A stretch of DNA of 7,796 nt, from the NCBI GenBank assembly GCA_902385025.1, contig CABMDX010000008.1:1-7796 (forward strand), read 5' to 3'. The notes below the pieces were generated by a model. That model made no database searches. It saw only the letters and a program-made list of their open reading frames with translations, and was not told where the DNA came from. Shown in pieces: positions 1 through 5,561 of the stretch (positions are counted from its first letter, which is position 1; each line of letters starts with the position of its first letter). Source of the stretch: an uncultured archaeon (GTDB taxonomy: Archaea; Halobacteriota; Methanosarcinia; Methanotrichales; Methanotrichaceae). The translations under genes were made by a program, and so were the position numbers.

Positions 1-2449
1 CCTGCTGCTGCCGCCCTATCTGGCCGACCGGCACCTGGCGGGCGATCTGCATATTCACGACCTGGAGTATTTCGGAACGAGGCCGTTTTGTCAAGATTGG
101 GATCTTCGTTACTTTTTTTACTACGGATTGATGCCCGATGGCCTTGGAACTAAAGCCAGTGTGGCGGGCCCTGCCAAGAAGCCGGAGGTCGCCATCCTGC
201 ACGCAGTCAAGGCTCTGGGCAGCGCCCAGACCAACTTCGCCGGAGGCCAGGGATTCTACAACTTCCTGACCTTTATCGCACCCTATTTCGAGGGCCAATC
301 CTACGAAGAGATCGTGCAGCTCATGCAGATGTTTGTTTATGAGATGACGCAGATGATGGTCGCTCGCGGCGGCCAGCTCGTCTTCTCATCTGTGCAGCTC
401 ACGCCAGGCGTCCCAAAGCTCTGGAGGGACAAGCCTGCCGTCTACTCCGGAAAGATCTGGAACGGCTCATCCCCTGAGGCACCGCTGAAGACCTACGGCC
501 AGTTCGAGCGCGAGGTGCGCCTGGCTTTCAAAGCCCTCATGCAGGTCATGCTGGACGGAGACTACTGGGGCAAGCCCTTCAACTTCCCCAAGCCAGAGAT
601 CAGCATCGAGCCGGATTTCATGAAGGAGGACTTGGCATTCAATGCCGCTCATCCCGATCTTCCAAGCTACCAGGACCTCTACCTGCTGACGTTCAAGCTG
701 GCAGCAGAGTATGGCACGCCATACTTTGACAACCAGCTCCCAGCTTACCGCGGCGCGGGCGAAGGAATATCATGCTACCAGTGCCTGGCAGGAGACGAGC
801 TGGTTCCCTTTGCAGGAGCCAGCGAAGAGATGCAAATCGAGCGGATAGATGAGCTATTCGAGCGTGCAGCAAAGAATGGCCTGGATGTGGACCCGAATGG
901 CGTTGAATTCGCAAAGCTCAGCGCTTATACACCCAGTGTTGACTTTGACACATTCAAGGCGTCACTGAGGCCATTTAAGGGCATAATGCGCAAGAGCTAC
1001 CAAGGTAAGCTACTGAACATCATTCTAACCACAGGAAGACGCATACGGGTTACGCCGGACCATCCAGTTTTCACTCTAGAATCTGGCGGATTTGAAAAGA
1101 AGACCGCAAAGGAAGTTGAAGCTGGAGAGTTCATACCTGTGCTCAATCGGCCAGATCTAGCCTTGCCTTTCATCATATTGCGGGATGAAGCTGATTTGAG
1201 CTACCAGGATCGCGTGATTGATTGCGGCGATCTCTCCGTCTGTTTGCGCCTCAAGAATAATGGCGCTGTGGAGAGGCAGGCAATAGGAGACATGCATGCC
1301 TTAAGGGTCAGAGAGATCATTGAAGAGGATTATGATGGCTACGTCTACGACATGGTAGATGTCGCAGACACACACAACTTCTGCAATGCCCTGGGTGTAG
1401 TAACAGGAAACTGCTGCGCGTACCAATTTGCAGCCACAGCAGAAAGCGACAATCAGTTCGAGGACAAGCTGCGCTTCAAAGATGGCAAACACTTCTCGAT
1501 GGGCTCCTGGCAAGTGGTATCCCTCAACTGCCCGCGTGCCGCATATCTCGCCCGTGGCGACGACGATCTGCTCTTTGAGTACCTGCGGGAGCTGATGGAC
1601 ACATCCGTCGAGATCTTCAAGGTCAAGCGCGAGTGGATGAACCAGATCATCAAGAATCACCGCATGCCCTTTGCCACCCAGCAGCCCAAAGACCCGCGCA
1701 CTGGCGAAAAAGGCTCAATAGCCGTCGGCCTTGAGGGGCTGGTCTACACCATAGGTGTGGTGGGCGTCAACGAGATGGTGCAGTTCCATACCGGAAAGCA
1801 GATGCATGAGTCCAAGGATGCCTGGAAGCTGGCAGTGAGAGCCATGACGGAGATGGAGATCTATGCCAAGAAGCTCTCAGAGCAGCACGGCATGACCATC
1901 GCCCTCGCACGAACACCTGCCGAGACCACCGCCCAGCGCTTCGCGGTATCCGACCTGATCCATGAGGAATTCCGGGACTATGCCGAGAAAGTCGTGAAAG
2001 GCGATCTGGACGCCGTGAGGAAGAATATGCAAAGAACGCGTGATCTGCCTGTCTATTACACCAATGGAACCCATCTGCCGCCCAGCGCAGATGTGACCAT
2101 CTTCGAGAGGGCAAAACTCGAGCATGTCTTCTTCCCAATAGTCGATGGCGGCAACATCTTCCATATCTTCATGGGCGAGGCTACCCCGGACCCCCAGGGC
2201 CTGATGGACTTCGGACTGCGCCTGGCGAGAGAGACCCAGATCGGCTACTTCACATTCACCAAAGACATGACGGTGTGTCTGGGATGCTCTCAGGTCTCGG
2301 GCGGCCTGAAGGACAACTGCCCAAGCTGCGGATCGGAGGAGGTCTACCACATCAGACGCATTACCGGATATCTGCAGGCCGTGAGCGGGTGGAATAGCGC
2401 CAAGAGGCAGGAGCTAAAAGATCGAAAAAGGTACAACGACCTGGCATAA
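1..2449 (+). CDS. nrdD: Anaerobic (class III) ribonucleoside-triphosphate reductase, 5'-partial, intein-containing
   Basis: Glycyl-radical enzyme that reduces ribonucleoside triphosphates to deoxyribonucleotides in the cytoplasm without oxygen. The frame is already open at base 2, so the N-terminus (probably including an ATP-cone regulatory domain) lies upstream. Counting the codon at base 2 as residue 1, the visible precursor is 815 aa: an HIHD motif near residues 18-20, an early Cys at 30 (89-91) that likely matches the first active-site cysteine, the family motif RGGQLVFSS, then an intein at 261-470. The extein resumes with CCAYQF (1412 on). The C-terminal end carries two CxxC pairs (codons at 2276, 2285, 2318, 2327), the zinc site of NrdD, then RITGYL, whose Gly (2366-2368) is the expected glycyl-radical residue. 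After splicing about 605 aa of the fragment remain. The activase gene nrdG is not seen downstream; the next gene is a ferredoxin. The assignment is firm; the roles of individual cysteines are inferred by family analogy. Confidence 0.96.
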   Translation, partial: LLLPPYLADRHLAGDLHIHDLEYFGTRPFCQDWDLRYFFYYGLMPDGLGTKASVAGPAKKPEVAILHAVKALGSAQTNFAGGQGFYNFLTFIAPYFEGQSYEEIVQLMQMFVYEMTQMMVARGGQLVFSSVQLTPGVPKLWRDKPAVYSGKIWNGSSPEAPLKTYGQFEREVRLAFKALMQVMLDGDYWGKPFNFPKPEISIEPDFMKEDLAFNAAHPDLPSYQDLYLLTFKLAAEYGTPYFDNQLPAYRGAGEGISCYQCLAGDELVPFAGASEEMQIERIDELFERAAKNGLDVDPNGVEFAKLSAYTPSVDFDTFKASLRPFKGIMRKSYQGKLLNIILTTGRRIRVTPDHPVFTLESGGFEKKTAKEVEAGEFIPVLNRPDLALPFIILRDEADLSYQDRVIDCGDLSVCLRLKNNGAVERQAIGDMHALRVREIIEEDYDGYVYDMVDVADTHNFCNALGVVTGNCCAYQFAATAESDNQFEDKLRFKDGKHFSMGSWQVVSLNCPRAAYLARGDDDLLFEYLRELMDTSVEIFKVKREWMNQIIKNHRMPFATQQPKDPRTGEKGSIAVGLEGLVYTIGVVGVNEMVQFHTGKQMHESKDAWKLAVRAMTEMEIYAKKLSEQHGMTIALARTPAETTAQRFAVSDLIHEEFRDYAEKVVKGDLDAVRKNMQRTRDLPVYYTNGTHLPPSADVTIFERAKLEHVFFPIVDGGNIFHIFMGEATPDPQGLMDFGLRLARETQIGYFTFTKDMTVCLGCSQVSGGLKDNCPSCGSEEVYHIRRITGYLQAVSGWNSAKRQELKDRKRYNDLA
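782..1411 (+). other. In-frame mini-intein in NrdD (210 aa)
   Basis: Protein-splicing element translated inside NrdD. Block A is CLAGDELV, with the nucleophile Cys1 at 782-784. Block B is VTPDHPVFTL, with the TxxH pair at intein residues 91 and 94. Block F is VYDMVDVADTHNF, and block G is ALGVVTGN followed by the extein Cys+1 at 1412. Removal joins GISCYQ to CCAYQF, giving an uninterrupted NrdD. Intein residues 120-185 show no recognisable LAGLIDADG or HNH motif, so this appears to be an endonuclease-free mini-intein that can splice but not home. The usual penultimate His before the terminal Asn is Gly here (TGN), a known but less common variant. Three hand-counted 120-base samples of the intein are about 48-51% G+C, against 60% in one extein sample (481-600). 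The boundaries are well supported by the motifs; splicing activity is inferred. Confidence 0.93.
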
Positions 2450-2455
2450 TCCATA

Positions 2456-2470
2456 CGAAAGGTATATATC
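2456..2470 (+). promoter_or_regulatory. Archaeal BRE/TATA promoter of the ferredoxin gene
   Basis: A purine-rich BRE-like stretch (cgaaa, 2456-2460) precedes a TATA box (tatatat, 2463-2469) seven bases after the nrdD stop codon. With the usual archaeal spacing of about 25 bases, transcription would start near 2490-2495, about 30 bases before the ferredoxin ATG. The ferredoxin can therefore be expressed independently of nrdD. The start point is inferred from spacing only. Confidence 0.6.
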
Positions 2471-2488
2471 GGATATACTTACTGGTGG

Positions 2489-2507
2489 ATTTGCCAGTGA
2501 GGCAAAT
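2489..2507. repeat. Perfect 7-bp inverted repeat between promoter and ribosome binding site
   Basis: The arms atttgcc (2489-2495) and ggcaaat (2501-2507) are exact reverse complements separated by the 5-base spacer agtga. The right arm ends two bases before the Shine-Dalgarno sequence ggagg (2509-2513) of the ferredoxin gene, and the left arm lies at the predicted transcription start. It could be a DNA operator for a regulator or a hairpin in the 5' leader. A competing 5-bp pairing (actgg 2481-2485 with ccagt 2494-2498) overlaps the left arm. The repeat is seen; the function is not known. Confidence 0.55.
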
Positions 2508-2521
2508 TGGAGGAGTCAATA

Positions 2522-2698
2522 ATGCCTGCAGTTGTTAACAGAGAAGAATGCGTAAGCTGTGGAACTTGCGTCGAGGAGTGCCCTGAAGAAGCCATCGCTC
2601 TGGACGACGAGGAAATAGCAGTCGTAAACAAGGAAAAGTGCACTGAGTGCAAGACATGCGTTGAGGCTTGCCCATCTGAAGCCATCAGCATGGAATAA
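2522..2698 (+). CDS. 2x[4Fe-4S] dicluster ferredoxin, 58 aa
   Basis: Small soluble electron carrier. Two complete bacterial-type cluster motifs are visible: C10, C13, C16 followed by C20-Pro, and C40, C43, C46 followed by C50-Pro. Each half has the CxxCxxCxxxCP pattern, reflecting the ancient duplication of this fold. The chain is rich in Asp and Glu, as expected for a ferredoxin docking to redox enzymes, and its length matches the short clostridial type. I chose the ATG at 2522 because ggagg (2509-2513) sits 8 bases upstream; an in-frame TTG at 2507 overlaps that Shine-Dalgarno site and is unlikely. It lies 72 bases after nrdD with its own promoter. In methanogens such ferredoxins serve CO dehydrogenase and other low-potential enzymes. 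A role in feeding the neighbouring ribonucleotide reductase or its activase is possible but only suggested by adjacency. Confidence 0.93.
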   Translation: MPAVVNREECVSCGTCVEECPEEAIALDDEEIAVVNKEKCTECKTCVEACPSEAISME

Positions 2699-2715
2699 AT
2701 TGCACTTTTAGTACA

Positions 2716-2737
2716 TTTTTTTAGGTAATTTTTTCTT
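2716..2737 (+). terminator. T-rich terminator after the ferredoxin gene
   Basis: Runs of seven T (2716-2722) and six T (2729-2734), the latter followed by ctt, begin 18 bases after the ferredoxin stop codon, with no strong hairpin before them. Archaeal RNA polymerase commonly terminates at such U-rich tracts. The site falls in the gap between the convergent ferredoxin and DUF116 genes. Confidence 0.6.
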
Positions 2738-2788
2738 CACGTTCTGATTGGACTCGGGATCTTTTGGGCCCAAGGCCAATTTGACGAT

Positions 2789-3442
2789 TTACTCGCCTTC
2801 AGTTATAGCTTCGTAAAACAGCTCCCAATCAAGAGTCGTGGCGACGCAGCCTGCCTTCGAGAGAGGGACTCCACGGGCAGGTATAGAGTGCGTGTGACAC
2901 AGATCCAGCCCCTCCTTTATTTCCATATGGCAGCCAACCCCGACAATCGCTCCTGGCCTATATTTCTTGATAATCCTCTTGATAAAGCTGGAGCCAGGAA
3001 CCATGAAGAACCTGTAGCCCAGGCTTTCCGCATACCTCTTGGCCTCGCCCACTCCGCACTGCCCGCAATTAATGCAGATTATGCCCTCTGGAGTGAGCTT
3101 GGCAGGGCACACCGTGCTGCGAACGCACTGGGGCATGAAGATGAACCTCTTCTCGATGGGCGTCCTGAGAAACTCCTTATGATTAATATAATTTCGAAGG
3201 CGCACCCCGACATCATCCACAATGGAATCATCCACTCTGATCATCCAAAAGAGGGTCTTTATTACACCCTCCAGAAGAATTATGCCCAGCAGCATAGTCC
3301 GAGCAGCAAAGAAGTTGCCCGTCTTAAAGGAATAGAGGATAAGCAGTGCCACCATTATGGATAAAATCAGAATGGAGATGACCAGAAATACCACAGCTTC
3401 GCCTAATAGATAGAATAACTGGTCCACGTACGCCGGGAACAT
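2789..3442 (-). CDS. DUF116 family protein, membrane-anchored and cysteine-rich, function unknown (217 aa)
   Basis: Matches the DUF116 family by its conserved cysteine blocks; no biochemical function is established that I know of. The N-terminal 70 residues hold two hydrophobic segments (about 11-37 and 44-68), predicting a membrane anchor. The rest is a soluble domain with C106 and C112, the CxxCxxC cluster C123-C126-C129 (core CINCGQC), C171 in GVGCHME, C182, and C199 in KAGCVATT. The cysteine spacing suggests bound metal, plausibly an iron-sulfur centre; that is inference. The ATG at 3440-3442 is chosen because a TATA box about 25 bases upstream would start transcription almost at the ATG. 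No Shine-Dalgarno sequence is visible at normal spacing, so the mRNA may be leaderless. It is transcribed alone, convergent with the ferredoxin and divergent from rps15. A long opposite-strand frame across it looks like a shadow. Confidence 0.88.
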   Translation of the reverse strand: MFPAYVDQLFYLLGEAVVFLVISILILSIMVALLILYSFKTGNFFAARTMLLGIILLEGVIKTLFWMIRVDDSIVDDVGVRLRNYINHKEFLRTPIEKRFIFMPQCVRSTVCPAKLTPEGIICINCGQCGVGEAKRYAESLGYRFFMVPGSSFIKRIIKKYRPGAIVGVGCHMEIKEGLDLCHTHSIPARGVPLSKAGCVATTLDWELFYEAITEGE

Positions 3443-3464
3443 GTCTGAAGCTTCAAATCCCCTG

Positions 3465-3474
3465 GTTTATAAAC
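3465..3474 (-). promoter_or_regulatory. TATA box of the DUF116 gene, within a perfect palindrome
   Basis: The sequence gtttataaac is its own reverse complement. Read on the minus strand, its TATA core (3466-3473) is about 25 bases upstream of the DUF116 ATG (3442), which predicts a leaderless or nearly leaderless transcript. Being symmetric, it could in principle also recruit TBP toward rps15, with a plus-strand start near 3495. Confidence 0.5.
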
Positions 3475-3496
3475 CTGCCACTACTTCCAAACGGCG

Positions 3497-3510
3497 CAAG
3501 TTTTTTATTC
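3497..3510 (+). promoter_or_regulatory. Possible TATA-like promoter of the rps15 operon
   Basis: A short A/T stretch (ttttttattc, 3501-3510) preceded by gcaag is the best plus-strand candidate near the operon. It would start transcription near 3530 and leave a leader of roughly 40 bases before the rps15 ATG at 3569. The T-rich core is a weak TATA match, and the symmetric TATA at 3466-3473 is an alternative. Confidence 0.35.
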
Positions 3511-3568
3511 CACCCGAGATTGTTGGCTAGTACCTTCGCCTTTATGAAATTTAATGAGGACTATAAAG

Positions 3569-4024
3569 ATGGCCAAGTTGCATAGCAGAAAAAAGGGCTC
3601 CTCCCGATCCCGACCACCCGCAGGTGCAAAGGTACCTGCCTGGTCTGATGTATCCAAAGAGGAGCTGGAAAAGGCAATCATGAAGCTACAGGAGAGCGGA
3701 CTGCCCAGCAGCCGCATTGGTTTGACCTTGCGGGACCAGTACGGAGTGCCGAGCACCAAGCTGGTTCTGGGCAAGAGCTTGAACGGCTTCCTGAAAGAGA
3801 ACAACGCTCTGCCAGATGTGCCAGAGGATCTGACAAATCTGATGAGAAAGGCCCTGCACATCCGCAAGCATATCAAGTCTAACGCTAAGGATGTCCACAA
3901 CAAGAGGGCTCTGCAGCTCACAGAGAACAAGATCAGAAGACTGGTGAAATACTATCACGACTCCGGGCGGCTGGCGCCGGATTGGATCTACTCGCCCGAG
4001 ACTGCTGAGATTCTCATCTCATGA
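3569..4024 (+). CDS. rps15: Small-subunit ribosomal protein uS15 (archaeal S15), 151 aa
   Basis: Structural protein of the 30S subunit that binds 16S rRNA. The N-terminus MAKLHSRKKG is typical of archaeal and eukaryotic S15 (eukaryotic S13). The first 85 or so residues form the archaeal extension absent from bacterial S15 (about 89 aa). The C-terminal S15 core is recognisable from the block around ENKIRRLVKYYH (119-130) followed by LAPDWIY (135-141). I chose the ATG at 3569 because gagg (3556-3559) lies 9 bases upstream and the protein then begins like its relatives; the in-frame ATG at 3554 overlaps that Shine-Dalgarno site. It is the first gene of a four-gene operon, and its TGA stop overlaps the ATG of the next gene. 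Confidence 0.95.
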   Translation: MAKLHSRKKGSSRSRPPAGAKVPAWSDVSKEELEKAIMKLQESGLPSSRIGLTLRDQYGVPSTKLVLGKSLNGFLKENNALPDVPEDLTNLMRKALHIRKHIKSNAKDVHNKRALQLTENKIRRLVKYYHDSGRLAPDWIYSPETAEILIS

Positions 4025-5343
4025 AGCGGCTCGACAAAGCTGCAGAAGCTATTGCCAAGTCGATAATGCAATGCAGCAGCATGCAGGTGATCTCGCACAA
4101 CGACGCTGACGGGATCACTTCCGCAGGCCTGATCTGCAATGCATTGCTTCGCGCGGGGATTCCATTTCAGGCCAAGCTATTGAACCGGCTGGATGAATCT
4201 GTTCTTGACAGCTTGAATGGACCGGTTGTCTTCTGCGACATGGGCAGCGGCAAGCCGGAGCTAATCTCGCGCGTCAAAGATGAATGTTTTGTACTGGACC
4301 ACCACAGACCGGTGGGTACCTTGAGCTGTGATCATCTCAATCCTCATCTTTTCGGCATAGATGGGGCCTTTGAGCTGTCCGCGGCCGGCACGGTCTATTC
4401 CGTGGTTCGCCACATGGGCGACAATGCCGACCTCGCAGGCCTGGCATTGGTTGGCGCCATGGGCGACCGCCAGGCCATGATCGGTGCGAATAGAACCATT
4501 TTAGATGAGGCCCTGGCAACAGGTGCCGTCGAGGTTAAAGCCGGCCTCAAATTGTCCGAAGATGGGCCGATAGATGAGGTATTCTCACATAGCATCGAGC
4601 CGCTACTCGACTATACCGGCGATCCTGAGAAGACAAGAAAATTTTTGGATGATCTCTCTATAAAGGGCAATGTAGAGAATCTTGCGAGAGACGATCTGTC
4701 AAAGCTATGCACAGCTCTTACGCTTAAACTTCTCATGCAGGGCAGCTTTGCAGCTGACTCGGTTCTGGGAGAGGTGATTCGCCTCAAGCATGAGGTGGTG
4801 GAGAACTCCCTGGAACTCGTGCAGCTCCTCAATGCCTGCGGCAACCGGGATGTTCCGGGCCTGGGCCTGACCCTCTGCCTCAGGGATAAAAGCAGCCTTG
4901 ATGAGGCCAGAAAGCTAGCCGCCGAATATAAAGGCCACATACTGAGAGAAATAAACATCCTGCGCGAGCAGAACCGGGTCATGAAGAACATCCGCTACCT
5001 TATGATGGAGAAGATGGAAGCGGGCGCGGTGGTCTCGGGTCTAGGGATTCGGTACCTTTATGCAGATATGCCCCTCATCACACTAAACCACAAAGATGAT
5101 ATGGTCAAGATATCAGCGCGCGGAACCAAGCCCCTTATTGCCAGGGGATTGGATCTATCCGTTGCGCTCCGCAAGGCAGCCGAGGCCGTCGGGGGCAGTG
5201 GCGGAGGGCATACCATAGCCAGCGGCGCCTCAATTCCGCCGGGCACCGAGCAGGAGTTCCTCTGTCAGGTGGACGAAATTGTAGGAGAGCAACTGCATAA
5301 AGGAGCTGATGTGGCCGCCCCAAAGGCCAAGGATGCGGCATGA
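4021..5343 (+). CDS. DHH/DHHA1 phosphoesterase, archaeal RecJ-like (GAN-type) nuclease, 440 aa
   Basis: Predicted single-strand-specific 5'-3' exonuclease related to bacterial RecJ and eukaryotic Cdc45; in several archaea the homologue (GAN) binds the GINS complex of the replicative helicase. Manganese-binding motifs look intact: SHNDADGITS with D28 and D30, FCDMGSG with D73, the DHH signature LDHHRP at 93-95, and GAMGDR with D149. The C-terminal DHHA1 substrate-binding motif GGGH is at 394-397. With all catalytic residues present, it should be the active nuclease and not an inactive Cdc45-like paralogue. The tail after about residue 428 is low-complexity Ala/Lys. ATG 4021 overlaps the rps15 stop (ATGA) and has no clear Shine-Dalgarno sequence, pointing to translational coupling. 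The gene order S15 then RecJ-like then Pcc1 is familiar in euryarchaea. GINS partnership is family knowledge, not shown here. Confidence 0.9.
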   Translation: MKRLDKAAEAIAKSIMQCSSMQVISHNDADGITSAGLICNALLRAGIPFQAKLLNRLDESVLDSLNGPVVFCDMGSGKPELISRVKDECFVLDHHRPVGTLSCDHLNPHLFGIDGAFELSAAGTVYSVVRHMGDNADLAGLALVGAMGDRQAMIGANRTILDEALATGAVEVKAGLKLSEDGPIDEVFSHSIEPLLDYTGDPEKTRKFLDDLSIKGNVENLARDDLSKLCTALTLKLLMQGSFAADSVLGEVIRLKHEVVENSLELVQLLNACGNRDVPGLGLTLCLRDKSSLDEARKLAAEYKGHILREINILREQNRVMKNIRYLMMEKMEAGAVVSGLGIRYLYADMPLITLNHKDDMVKISARGTKPLIARGLDLSVALRKAAEAVGGSGGGHTIASGASIPPGTEQEFLCQVDEIVGEQLHKGADVAAPKAKDAA

Positions 5344-5561
5344 TGTGGGCCCGGCTGGAATTGTCTGGAGAACAGAGTGCTCTGGTTGCAGGCTCAATTG
5401 AGCCCGACAACCTGCCCAATATGCACCTTCAGATAGAGCAGGGTCGCTTGTGTCTGCAATTTTCCACGGAGAAGATCGGCACACTCCTTTCCACAGTTGA
5501 CGATCTGCTGATGAACATTAAAATAGCGGAAGAGACACTGAATTCTTCGGAGGAGAGATGA
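5340..5561 (+). CDS. pcc1: KEOPS complex subunit Pcc1, 73 aa
   Basis: Small dimerising subunit of KEOPS (Kae1-Bud32-Cgi121-Pcc1), which makes the universal t6A37 modification in ANN-decoding tRNAs. The family signature is visible as SIEPDN (19-24), then a beta strand, then the helix with [14 protein letters not shown] (52-65). The length fits the usual 75-90 aa. The ATG at 5340 overlaps the preceding TGA (ATGA) and is served by aagga (5329-5333) six bases upstream; a second ATG follows immediately at 5343, so the true start is uncertain by one codon. Its stop overlaps the serS start, so it is likely co-translated with both neighbours. Identification rests on short motifs and on the gene neighbourhood. 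Confidence 0.82.
   Translation: MMWARLELSGEQSALVAGSIEPDNLPNMHLQIEQGRLCLQFSTEKIGTLLSTVDDLLMNIKIAEETLNSSEER

Noticed and set aside
128..130. TTG (or ATG at 131) as the start of the NrdD gene
   Set aside because: The same frame is open back to base 2 and encodes conserved NrdD sequence (HIHD motif, Cys at 89-91), so the true start is outside the window.
900..1330. Homing endonuclease inside the intein
   Set aside because: No LAGLIDADG, HNH or GIY-YIG motif is visible, and the 210-aa total leaves too little room after the splicing blocks.
2764..2773. Palindrome ttgggcccaa downstream of the DUF116 stop, as a terminator
   Set aside because: It lacks a following T-run on the minus strand and is short enough to arise by chance.
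2888..3364. Plus-strand frame of 158 codons across the DUF116 gene
   Set aside because: It lies fully antisense to a recognisable family, has no family features of its own, and has no ribosome binding site or promoter that I can see.
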